From Artocarpus heterophyllus (taxonomy: Eukaryota; Streptophyta; Magnoliopsida; Rosales; Moraceae), in assembly GCA_025403435.1 (NCBI GenBank), contig CM046333.1:12487770-12551769 (forward strand): a stretch of 64,000 nucleotides of DNA. The letters are read 5' to 3'. Position numbers and translations under genes: made by a program. The notes beneath the pieces are model-generated. The model was given only the letters and a program-made list of their open reading frames with translations. It was not told the DNA's origin and searched no databases. Every line of letters starts with the position of its first letter. The stretch's first letter is position 1. This document shows, in pieces, positions 35,784 to 46,310 of the stretch.

Positions 35784-36269
35784 TGTTGTTTTGTGACCCA
35801 AAATTTTTGGCAGTGAGGCAGCGCCGCGGCGCTTGAAAGCAGGGCCGCAGCCCTACAAAGCAGCACCGCGGCGCTCCAATGCGGCCAGATAGTGTATTTT
35901 GCGTTTTTACGCGTTTTTGGGTTATTTTGGGCTAGGGTTTGAGCCCCCATACATATAAATACATCATATTCTCCATAGTTCATTATAGTGAGTCACAAAA
36001 GAGAGTCACATTAGAGAGTCATAAAATTTCATAGAGATCATAGTGTTGAGAATGATACAGAGAACTCAGTCTTGTGAGTTTGTGAGTGATTGAGTGAGTG
36101 AATTTCTGTATTTGAGCGCTCTAAACACCGTTGTAATTTCCGTTTTGTGATTAGTGAATTGCTTCTCCTCTGCCCGTAGTTTTTTCACCCTTCATTAGGG
36201 TTTTTCCACGTAAATCTTGTGTGCAATTTTATCTCTATTTCTTGTTGCTTATTGCTTTGATTTCTAACA
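35784..36269 (+). repeat. 3' LTR of the truncated copia element
   Basis: It opens TGTTGTTTTGTGACCC right after the polypurine tract and closes TTTCTAACA, giving TG...CA ends. TATAAATA lies near 35955, a plausible LTR promoter, followed by repeated AGAGTCA words (about 36001-36020). A GC-rich array of three 21-bp units lies at 35819-35881. Confidence 0.85.
35819..35881. repeat. Three 21-bp GC-rich palindromic units in the LTR
   Basis: Units at 35819-35839, 35840-35860 and 35861-35881 each start CAG and contain a palindromic core. The first core AGCGCCGCGGCGCT is a perfect 14-bp palindrome; the second and third (AGGGCCGCAGCCCT, AGCACCGCGGCGCT) are near-perfect. They lie upstream of the TATA-like box of the LTR, so they could be repeated protein-binding sites. 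Confidence 0.8.
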
Positions 36270-37147
36270 TATATATATGCACACATATATACGCATGCCG
36301 AATTCACCACATTACATAATCAAAAAGGTCATATCTTATATCATCAACGGTCAGAAGTTGTGCCATTTCTTTGAAGAGCTCTTCATTGCTGCGCTCAAAA
36401 ACTTTCAGGTCTGTCATGAGGATATCTAAAGCCTTGGCACGTTCCTTTCTGCTAATGGGAAAAGCACACGCACACAGCACTAAAAAGACTGTAATTGCTT
36501 CAAGAGCTACTTGAGAATAAACAAAAGATACCCCAATATCAAGATTACCTATCTAGTGTCTCAAAGAATTTCTGCTTCCTGATTTCAAAGTATATCTTGG
36601 TCCAGTACCTATTGTCATCAAGTTTTGTGAAACCAGAAAGGTACCTCTCTGCCTCATGCCAATTCCCACTACGCATCATCTCTTCAAAATATCCCATGCC
36701 AAAGTAAAACCCACTTTCACTTTCAAGCCTATACATCAATTCACAAAGTAATATAGTTGATAAGTATAAGTGGGTGCTTATCAAACCTCTTTTAAGAGCT
36801 TATGCACATGTAAAAATTGTCAAAGTTGAATAATTCTGTATAGAGTATAAAGACAAAACCTATCCTACCAGCAAGACGCAACTCCAAACTGTCGGATTTT
36901 CATAAAGTTTTATTGAACTATTGTACTTTTCTTAAACTAATATGATTATGATGTAATTTGGTGGTTCAAAACTGTATTTGATGTGGTACTTTTCGTACAT
37001 TTTAACAGAATTCTTGTAAAAGATTTTGAGAACCTACATGTGAGCAGTTTGTTTGAAGCCTTCCTCATCACAGAACTGCAAAATTAAGAAGACAAGCTCT
37101 CTGCTGAGCGTAGACATGTCTCCAAGGGCACAGTATCGTCTACAAAA
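36270..37147. repeat. Right copy of the 878-bp direct duplication (exons 1-3)
   Basis: It carries second copies of exons 1 (37117-37038), 2 (36728-36549) and 3 (36448-36335) of the TOPLESS-related gene, on the minus strand. It joins the native upstream sequence at 37148, so this copy is the one next to the original promoter. It has a changed exon 3 donor: the GT is AT because of the T at 36334. Exon 2 has two amino-acid changes relative to the left copy (GFYFG for GFSFG; SGF for SSF). Confidence 0.95.
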
Positions 37148-39300
37148 ACGTTCAAATACCATCGAGAATATTCCAATTAGGTGCATTCATATCATAGAAG
37201 ATTATATATATATATATATACACACACACAGAAGCAGAAAAAAGTCGGAACTGGATCTGTGAATGTCATGGATTTGTAGTAATACTTTACCAATGAAAAT
37301 GAAACAATTTCTGTTCATAAAGCTATTTGGTTGACACAAAAGACAGAAAAGATTAAAGGGAATTCGAGTTGGTCTGGGTTCAAGAATCGATAGAAAGATG
37401 AAATATATATATATATAGAGAGAGAGAGGAGAAGAAAATATAGGAAAAATAAAGTTGTGCAAGGAAAAAAAATAAATTTATATTAAAAAAAAAGTAAAGT
37501 TGAAGACGATCGGATTCAGGATGATCGTCGAAGGAAAAGGAACTATCCAAAATTGAATCAACTCAATCTGAGGAATCCGAGGACCGTCTTCACTGAATAC
37601 AAAATCCCATCTCCATCAAAAGCGTTCCAGAACATTTGCAACAAGGAGATGAAGAATATATATATATATATAGAAAGTTCAGAATCGAAACAAATAACAG
37701 TGAGAAATTTGATTGTAAAAGGGAGAAGAGAAAAAAAAAACTTTCCTTCGATAACAAAAAGTTCTTCAGAGGAAAAAAAAAGTTCAACCTCAAAAACAAT
37801 CAAATACGTTTTGATAAAATCCGGATTTTACTGGACCAAAATCGTGTTTTTACGTATTAATATTTGATTAAACGGAAATTAAAAAAAAAAGGTCTATACC
37901 TCAAACCTTTTTCTCTGTCTCTCGGAGTTTTGTGTCTCTCAAATTTAGAAGTTTTACGTTTTTAAGTCTTCAGATGTGTGACCTGCAGAGACCAGCAGAG
38001 AAAAATGAGACACGCGACTCGTCAAATATAGCTGGCGATGTGTTTCAGGTGATAAGTAGAACTACTTATTTCTTTTTTTTTGGTTTGCCAAAATATCTGA
38101 GCCTGATTGTGTGTGTGTATATATATATATATTTTATGTTCAGAATGATATTTTTGTTTGAGTTATGAGATCCCTCGTGTGTCTTACAGAATTCAATGAG
38201 TAAAATTTTAAGGTTAATCACGTGACTATATTTTTTAGTTTTTATTATCTTTTAATTTGTCTTTTTATTTTTAAAAACTATAGGTATCGTTAATTAAAAA
38301 CACATTCTTATGCATAACAATATAAAACTTGGATAGGAGTTGGGTGCATCCTCTCCGTTGCCAATCGTTGGATTACATCTAAATGTTGGGAAATTTTGTT
38401 TTTTATATTTTCTAGGCAACATATAAAATATAACAATTATATTATGGATATTTAATTACAACGGGTCATTTTTATATGATTTATTTATGAAAAGCTTATA
38501 GGCTATTGATTAGCTATGGATTTAATAAGTGTATACCTAATATTGACTCAACTAGGTTTAATTAGACCCTAGTAAAAAAATATATCAATGAATTGTAGGT
38601 TATGGTCCCCTTTCTTCATCAAGAAGAGAAAAAACCTATTGAAAAACTAAGATGATTCATTTATTATCATAGTAATTCTGTAAAATAACCAATAGTTGCT
38701 TCTATAAATACATGTATTTATTCATTAATTTTGTTTATTTATAATCTGGTATGATATGATTCTAAAACTGTGATATTGTTATTATAGGGTTTTATAAAAT
38801 TATGAATATCTAGAATAAAAAATTCTAACACCAAACAGTCAACAAATGAGAGGCGCATCAAAACCGCGCACTATTATACTGCAGATTTTCCCAAGTCAAA
38901 AAACTTCAATTGTGGCAAATGTAAGTACTCATTTAAACCTATGATACAAGGCAAATCTCATGTAATTAATATTAAAAGATGCATTCACAATCTTATAGTA
39001 CGCTAGTCAAGTTCTACCACAGCCAAAATTCACATAAAATTTCTGCAGGCACATCAATTTAAAATGAGTTGCAAATGAGCCAAACTGAAGAAAATATTTA
39101 TTTCAAAGTGTCAAACGTCACGTTATGACGACGACAAACAACAACTAAAACAAGAAAAAGCACGTAACTTCTTTTTTTTTTTTTTTTTTTCTGATAATCA
39201 ACCAAAAAAAAAAAACACATGATAGGACTGATTGATGCTAGGTCTAACAGCATTTTTATATCCGGCCGCCGCCTACGGTGAATGGACGATGACCAGATCA
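37148..39300. other. Upstream region of the TOPLESS-related pseudogene, intergenic
   Basis: The leader intron and presumed promoter of the minus-strand gene lie here. Simple repeats are common: TA runs at 37203-37220, 37405-37418 and 37658-37671 with an adjoining GA run at 37418-37430. A second arm of MITE family 2 lies at about 38211-38290. A long T run is at about 39170-39190. No further gene was seen. Confidence 0.5.
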
Positions 39301-40841
39301 TTATTTTTGGTCAGCTCCGACATTGTTGGACAATCCAAGTCCAAGATTCAGCGATGGCTTTGAATAGTAATGATATTGATTGTTGTTCACAAACGGACTT
39401 GGAAACTGGAATAATTTGCCTTCAAGCGCCGGATCCAGTTGGAACCACCTCTTAAACTCGTCCATCAACGCTCTTCTCGCCGAGACCGTGTCTCGGTAAC
39501 ACCTAAGCATCGGATGTTTCCTATTTAAAAGAAATAAGAAATAAGAAAAAAAATTTACACCGCAAGGCTAAAGTATTACGATGAAAATTAAAATTCAACA
39601 TAATTTTAAAAATATTTTAAAAATAACCATAATGATATATAATTGTTGTAATAATATTATATTTTGTACTATATAATAGCATAATAATTGTTTAATAATA
39701 TTGTTTTAGATCATATGTAAAATATTTACAAACATAAAATATATTTTTACTTTACAATTTTAATTAGGCCATTTGTCTTATCATCCCAAATATATTGTTA
39801 GATGTGTCATAATTATGAAAAGGAAAAATTAAAATAATTAATAAATCGCTATTGCGCACGTGCGTATACGTACCTAATGTTGTCCAACATCAAGAGCTCG
39901 ATGGCGTCTTGAAGCAAGTAGTCATTGTATCGCTCGAACGTCCTAAATTTTTCCATCATAATTTTTACTGCCGTGGCTCTGTCCCCACTGCGAAATCGGT
40001 ACTATTTTTTTATTATATATATTTTAAACGACAACATCAAATATTATTTTGCATGGTTTGAGAATTTTTCAAATATATATTATATATTTAAAATATCTCT
40101 AATCAAGCATCCGGATCGACACAATATTGATAACATCTTTTGTAAAACATAGTAATATTATTTGTATATTTGTATAACATTCAATATGTTTAGTGCAATA
40201 CTCAATAAATATAGCCAAGAAGGTAATATATTGAATATTATACCGAAGAAAATTTAATGTTACAAAAACATACCCACGATATTATCACGTAAACATAAAA
40301 AAATATCACTACCAAACTACATTCTAGGTGCCAGATTTCAGATTATATATTATATAAGGTGTAAATGATATAAAATATATCTATATATATATATATATAG
40401 TGTACTTGTCGAGGGCTTCAATGTATTTTTGCTTGCGAATCTCGAAGATGGTTCGAGTCGAAACTATGTTGTCATGGATAGAAGTGAAGCCACAGAAGTA
40501 TTTCTCGGCTTCTTCAAAGTCTCCACCGAGGAAAAGCTCCTCGAAATGCGCCACATTGAAGATAAACCCAGATTCACGTTCAAGCCTGTATGTTACATAT
40601 ATTTTGATAAAAACCAAACAATATATTAAATAAAGAGTTAAACGACTTCTTTTCTTATATATGCAACAAAATTTATACAAGAAATAATTAAAGCCAGTAT
40701 ATCTATATATATATTGATAATATTATATATATGAAAGGGAAATACGCACGTGCGAGCAGTTTCCTTGAGATTAACTGACTCAAGGTATTGTAATATGTTG
40801 TAAACCATTTGTGGGTTGGAGGACGGAGATGGAGATGCCAT
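39301..40841 (-). CDS. Short TOPLESS-domain protein with C-terminal EAR motif
   Basis: Four exons (40841-40750, 40585-40406, 39987-39874, 39520-39301) join into an intact 201-aa frame with GT-AG introns at the same positions and phases as exons 1-4 of the full-length TOPLESS genes nearby. Residues about 10-31 form a LisH (VYNILQYLESVNLKETART), followed by the CTLH (LERESGFIFN..EKYFCGF), FEIRKQKYIEALD and a CRA-like helix region. The usual 900-residue WD40 half is absent. In its place the last exon runs on into a unique tail ending with LNLGLGL (residues 186-192), which holds two overlapping LxLxL EAR motifs. EAR motifs are the ligands of this very domain. By recalled numbering, the groove residue equivalent to TOPLESS Arg67 is Ile, Lys71 is Arg, and Phe74 and Lys78 are kept. 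It could multimerise with, compete with or bind TOPLESS proteins; that is inference. A TATA box lies upstream. Confidence 0.82.
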
Positions 40842-41213
40842 GATATCACCGAAAAACAATTAAAATGAACCTACATATATGCCCATAAAGACCAATAAAA
40901 AAAGAATATATATTAAAAATGAGCAAAATAAGAGGGGAAAAAAGAGAAAATTCAAGAGACCAAGAAAGAAAAATTTAGAGGGATGTAAATGTGAAAGCAA
41001 AGGAAATTTGATGGACAAGAAAAAAAAAAAAGAACAGTACTTCAGTAGAAGTAAAGTTCTGATTTCCATCACTTGTATGAATGTTTATTTATACAAAAGG
41101 GGAAAAAAGGAGGAAAAAAAAAAAAAAAGAAGTCAAAGTTTTGATTCTCACTTCTGAAGAGTGACGAGATGAGTGAGGAACGACGTGCATTGGATGTGTT
41201 GGCGAGAGCATGA

Positions 41214-41220
41214 ATTTATA
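41214..41220 (-). promoter_or_regulatory. TATA box of the short TOPLESS-domain gene
   Basis: TATAAAT on the minus strand lies about 375 bp upstream of the ATG at 40841, with a likely transcription start near 41185. The leader would be about 340 nt and may contain an intron. Its presence supports the idea that this gene has its own promoter and is not a fragment of the neighbouring pseudogene. Confidence 0.5.
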
Positions 41221-42438
41221 AGGAGCGAGTAGAGGCTTTTGGTTTGACCATCTGCATCAGTTTCTTGTGTGGGGTCAGTTATGAAACCCATTGGAGACTT
41301 TCTTATGTTGGGTCCCACAATTCGCTCATCTAACATTTTCTATGGCGGACGCCCTTTGCGCGTTTGAGAAACACTCGCGGTTGTGTGAGAAAAGTAGTAG
41401 TTATACTGTGGAGGCGTTTCCATAGTGTTATGGTGAGCTCTTCCTTTGAGATGCCTAGATCAAGGAAATAAGTGCCTCAATTGACAATTTTGACCTGATC
41501 ATCTAAAATTTTAATTAAAAAATAAGATCAGCTATTTAATATATTGAGAGGGAGTGCTAAGTATTGATTGTTTATTAATTAAAAATTATTATGTATAACA
41601 TAAAATGAATTAGAACTAGGTCTGCGCGTGACACTTAAATTTTAACAAGCGCGTGGAGTAAATTGTAATGTTGAAAAAATTTATGTGCCTTCAACCTTTA
41701 ATGAAGTACTATACTCAATCTAGATTGTTTGATACATGCAAATAATTAATGATGATTAAATTGTTTATTATTTGAAAATTTAAATAATAGCCGCGTATAT
41801 AACGTCAATTTTTTTAAAATAAAAGGCATTCATAAATAATTAACTAAGAATTTTTAATCACTGATCTAACAACAACAACACTCCTAAATCATTAACTACT
41901 AATTTCAGATCATTAATTAACAACAACAACAACAACTCGACAATTGGCTTTGAGCTTAAAAACTCGTGTATTTCCATAATATTAACAAGCAACGTAAACT
42001 GATGATGTTATGACATCAACCTGCTATTATTTTAAGTCAACTGCTAAACAATATAGAGTTGATCATGTGGCAAACCTTTTACGAGGTTAATTGGACGTAT
42101 TTCAAATAACATTATACATGTACAAACTAATTAACTACTTCAATAAGGAAAGGATCTGAAGTGAATATTTACGATGGAAGTTTATATATTTGTAACTATG
42201 TATGAAGCAAAAACAAGAATGTATATGTGTAACTATATATAAAGTAAGCTCACATATAAGCAAATAATATATATGTAGTTCCAACGATGTAAATTAAAAA
42301 CTACCGAGTGAAATTCCGTTTTATATTTCTAGGAAAAAATATGATTTACTTTGGAATCAAGGGCATTATTTACAAGCAAAAAGAAAACTTTGTTTACAAA
42401 TTTAATAATTATAAACATGATGTAAGTTAATATACAAT
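41221..42438. other. Intergenic
   Basis: This is the upstream flank of the short TOPLESS-domain gene followed by AT-rich sequence. An ACAACA-rich stretch is seen at about 41870-41940. No gene or defined mobile element was recognised. Confidence 0.5.
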
Positions 42439-42446
42439 ATGAAAGC

Positions 42447-43542
42447 AGTGGCGGAGGAAAGTAATGCCAAGTGGGGGCTGCCGTCTTATTCACTTTTCAA
42501 AATTAAAATTTGACTCTTTAAAATTTTTTAACTCGCAAATTATGTTCTATTGAGATTTAATATTTTCATACATAGCCTAGTTAATCTTTATTTATTTTTT
42601 GGAGTTTTATTTCTATATTTTTTTAATAAACAACTTGACCATGATAGAGAAAAGATAATAATAGAGTATAATTTTGAAATTTAAAAATATAAACATGATA
42701 AAACCTAAAATATAAAGTATAATTTTTTATATTCTTAAAATCCAAAGTATAAAAATGAAAAAGAAAATTTATAGTAAAGTATTCTCATCGATAGTGCATG
42801 CTTCTAAATAGTCTTGTCAAAATAATAAAAAAAGTGTGCACAAGAAAGCCTTACCAATCAAGTATCTTACGTAGTAAAAAATACTTAAATACAAAGACTA
42901 AGAATGTAAGGTATGATTTTTTATATCCTTAAAATGTAACGTATATAAAAAATCTATAGTAAAATATCATTATTAGTAGTGTATGTATCTAAATAGTAAA
43001 TCAGACTAAAATCGTATCAAAATACTAAAAAAAAGGTATGCACAAGAAAAATAACAATTTTTTAATGAAAATCTATGTTTCAAGACAAAATCCTGCTAGT
43101 AAATTAGTATCTTTCATAACATAAAATTCTCAAATGCAAAGAATAAGAATGTAGGGTATGATTTTTTTTTATATCCTAAAAATACAAAGCATAACAATAA
43201 AAGAAAATCTACAGTGAAGTATCCTCAACGGTAGTACACTAAATAGAAGATTTGACTACAATTATATAAAAAAAAAGGAATGCACAAAAAATAAATTTTG
43301 ACGAAAATCTATGTTTATGACAAAACCTTACCATTAATGTATCTTTCTTAGTATAAATTTTTCAATATGTATGTAGAGTTCTTGAAAAACACTAAAGTAC
43401 CTTTCTTAGTATAAATTTTTCAATATGTATGTAGAGTTCTTGAAAAATATTGTGATACAACTTTTGATGTTATTGATTTAAAAAAATTTAGTACATGTAC
43501 CGTAATGCTCTTATCGAAGTAAAAATATGGCTCCGTCATTCA
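42447..43542. mobile_element. hAT-like non-autonomous element with internal tandem array
   Basis: The ends AGTGGCGGAGGA (42447) and GGCTCCGTCATTCA (to 43542) form short imperfect terminal inverted repeats. They are flanked by a perfect 8-bp direct repeat ATGAAAGC (42439-42446 and 43543-43550), the length typical of hAT transposons. The 1096-bp interior is non-coding. It contains a degenerate tandem array of three units (about 42730, 42930 and 43170 onward) that share AAAATCTATAGTAAAGTAT-like, CTAAATAG, TGCACAAGAAA and GTATGATTTTTTATATCC words. A 48-bp piece is also duplicated with a 58-bp period (43343-43390 and 43401-43448). Confidence 0.65.
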
Positions 43543-43550
43543 ATGAAAGC

Positions 43551-45338
43551 AAGTCATAATTTTTTGAGAAAGCAAGTATACTTTTCAATTAAAAAAAAAA
43601 GAAAAAGAAAACAATACATGACATTCGGTCCATAAACCACGAATGCAGGTGTGACAAATACAAATAAATTAGAAAAATGCATTGGATAGTGAGAATAGGG
43701 GAGAGAGGTCCACCGTAAGGTGCGTGAATCTTGCACCACTGCACCAATTCTTTGCTTTTGCGCGTGACGCTCACGCAGTTTCAAATTGGGTCCTACACAG
43801 CCACTCCACGTGGATTTCATGTTTGGTCCAACGTTTTATTTTTTATTTTATTTTGTTAAAATGGCCATTTTAGGTAAAATGTTTTAAAAGCTGATTTTTT
43901 CTTACACATATTTTTCCATGCATACTTTGAATAGGTTTTTTTTTTTTTTTTTTTGGTGAAACCATAAATGTCTGTCTTTCATGAAAGAATAACATAACAT
44001 ATATGTTCAAGAAGGCACCTTAATTGGATGAAAATTACGTTAGAATTACAATAATATTATTGATTTCACAATTGATGATTGGATATCCTTATGATAATTA
44101 TGAATTTAATGGCTACACATATGACAATGAAAATCTTAGTAGTACTGAATTTCACGGCTTAATACCACAAGAAAGATACAAACAACTTTTTTTTCCCCTT
44201 AAATGGCATAACCCAAAAAGAATAAAAAGTGATAAATTTTCATTCATACCCTTGGTTTTCACTTAAATTACACCTTTTGGCTACAACTTTACGTCCTTTT
44301 TTTTTAAACCAGCAGGCTTCCTTATTTATTAAGGAATAAGAGAAGGGAAAAAAGGTAAAGTATTCAGGCTACCTTAATATTTTGTTTGCATAGTTTTTAT
44401 TCTTCTATGATTTTCATTCAATCTGAAGTTCTTTATTTTTTTCCTATTTAAGACTCAATTTGAAATCTTTTTATGCAAGCATTAGACAAGTAAATTATCT
44501 TATAGGTCCAATCTCTATCAATAAAATTAAAATAACTCAAGTACAAGTCAATCATGATCTGTTGATTTAATAAAAACAATTGGATTTCATACGTGCGTTT
44601 CACGTGAAAAAGAATCAATAGCACGTTATAGTGATTCAATTAAATGAGCATAAGAATTAGCATAATAATATTAACTACAACAACAATTATTAATAAAGGA
44701 TATGTTTACCAATTTATCATGAAATGAAATCAGAGAGGGATAGTTAAGTATGCAAAGATAATAAAAGGAACAAAAGAAGACGATATTTGATACCATTTGT
44801 AGTTCTGATTTGCCTATATTATGAACAAAGACGCAAATAATCTGATTTTTTGTACTGCATATTGTTTCATGAACGATCATATCAACTTACATACTAAAAT
44901 GGCATTGCGCATAACTAATAGATTTGTAAGGGTGTATATGTTATTTTATAAATCAACAATATTGATAATTTTGTATAGTAACGTCTTTTTTTTCTAATTC
45001 AATGCAACATAAAGTGAGCGGTAGGATATTAAACAGAAGCATCTGCATATTTTTTAAGGAATAAATTTACCAACATCCTTTAGAATTAGTTCTTGTAGTC
45101 AATTTTATTTTATAAATAGTTGCTAAACAAAAAAAAATGTATCTTATAATGTCCACTAGTTTATTTTTTAATGAAAACTGTAAACTAGATAGCAGTTAAG
45201 TTATTTAAAAACCTATATTCATGAAAGGTATTCGAGATTTCTTCTTTCTCTATGAAGTCCATGTGTTAAAAGTTGTATTGAATTTAGTCCTAAATTAGAT
45301 AAACGAGAAAAAATTATTTCCCCGATTAAATAAATATA
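43551..45338. other. Intergenic, AT-rich
   Basis: No gene is supported. A T homopolymer lies at about 43937-43955. Short open stretches (for example 44024-44266) show no family resemblance and strong AT bias. Confidence 0.5.
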
Positions 45339-45343
45339 TGAAA

Positions 45344-45774
45344 TGTAACCGTTTCATTATTTCTAACGGTTTCAAACAAAATTGAAACCAATTCATTTGT
45401 GTAACGGTTTTTCATAATTGGTCACATATTCATTATCATTAAACTACAATTATCAGCTCTTAGTAACTGAATTCTTGAACCTGTATAAGAATCCTTGATG
45501 GAAGGATTTCTTATTAGACAGCCGAGAAAAACTTTTTTTTCTTTACGTTTATTGTGTGTTGAACGAAAACTTGGGTCCCCAAGTCCGAAAATTCTCTAAA
45601 GAACCAACACCATCAATTGAGTTTTTTTAGAGGACTTGAAAGCTCTCAAGTGCAGGCAGCCACGGAACACCAGAGAAACAGTGCAATGGCATGAGGTATT
45701 ATGTTCTACACGCTTCCGTTTTAATTCTATATGCATACAGATTCAAGCATGTTAGAATTCGTTTATGTTTTACA
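45344..45774 (+). repeat. 5' LTR of the copia element
   Basis: 431 bp, starting TGTAACCG and ending TTTTACA directly before the primer site. It matches the 3' LTR along its whole length apart from substitutions and the 3' LTR's extra duplicated block. Confidence 0.93.
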
Positions 45775-45776
45775 TT

Positions 45777-45788
45777 TGGTATCAGAGC
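45777..45788 (+). promoter_or_regulatory. Primer binding site (initiator tRNA-Met)
   Basis: TGGTATCAGAGC, two bases after the LTR end, is complementary to the 3' end of plant initiator methionine tRNA, the usual primer of plant copia elements. Confidence 0.92.
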
Positions 45789-46023
45789 CGTAAATCACTC
45801 TGCCTTGCGTGTGAACTGTGGAGTTTGTTTAAAAAAAAAATTTCCGTGTTCATGACAGTCACGGTTGAATTTTTTTTTTTTTTTTTGGGTTTTGTTTTTT
45901 AATGTTTCTTAATTAAAACTAAGATTAGAAATCATTTAGACATTAGATTTCTATGAATTCTGCAATTTGAAACGTCAAAATTGGTGTCCGGATGATAGAA
46001 TTACAGCCGGGTCTCCAACCGGG

Positions 46024-46252
46024 TTGAAACCGTGTCGTTCAGGTGAAGAAGACCTGGATTCAAGGTTGAAGACGAGAAATATGACATGTCGTTTGGCTTG
46101 GGTCAGCCAAAAACGACATGTTGTTTCAGGCATTGAGGGGCTCGTTTCAGTCCTAAAAAATGACAAGTCGTTTTAGACAATAATGACCAAAACGACATGT
46201 CGTTTGGAATGTTGACAAGCTGCCGTCCAAGTTAAACGACGTGTCGTTTACG

Positions 46253-46285
<33 letters not shown>

Positions 46286-46310
46286 GGGCTTCTCCAAACG
46301 ACGCCGTCTT
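46024..46310. repeat. Repeated ACGACATGTCGT palindromes and a G31 tract in the element leader
   Basis: Between the primer site and gag the leader holds at least five versions of a palindrome: AAACGACATGTCGTTT (about 46191-46206, perfect), AAACGACATGTTGTTT, AATGACAAGTCGTTTT, AAACGACGTGTCGTTT, and a weaker AAACGACGCCGTC. Immediately after the fourth comes an uninterrupted run of 31 G at 46254-46284. Confidence 0.85.

Larger units (their letters stand above)
34871..36269 (+). mobile_element. 5'-truncated Ty1/copia fragment with its 3' LTR
   Basis: The 1399-bp fragment begins inside the reverse transcriptase region (LYLSQKGYIDKVL), continues through YAMVCSRPDLSYAVSAV, the RNase H domain ([48 protein letters not shown]) to a stop at about 35693, then a polypurine tract (AAGGTGGAGA) and a 486-bp LTR (35784-36269). 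At least two frameshifts (near 35150 and 35370) break the pol frame. There is no 5' LTR, primer site, gag, protease or integrase. It is flanked by the 878-bp host duplication rather than a 5-bp target duplication, so normal integration does not explain it. Confidence 0.9.

Noticed and set aside
33993..37147. Simple insertion of a copia element with a normal target duplication
   Set aside because: The element lacks its 5' part and the flanking repeat is 878 bp instead of 5 bp.
42447..43542. A CRISPR-like or functional satellite array
   Set aside because: The units are long, degenerate and only about three. They are enclosed by transposon ends.
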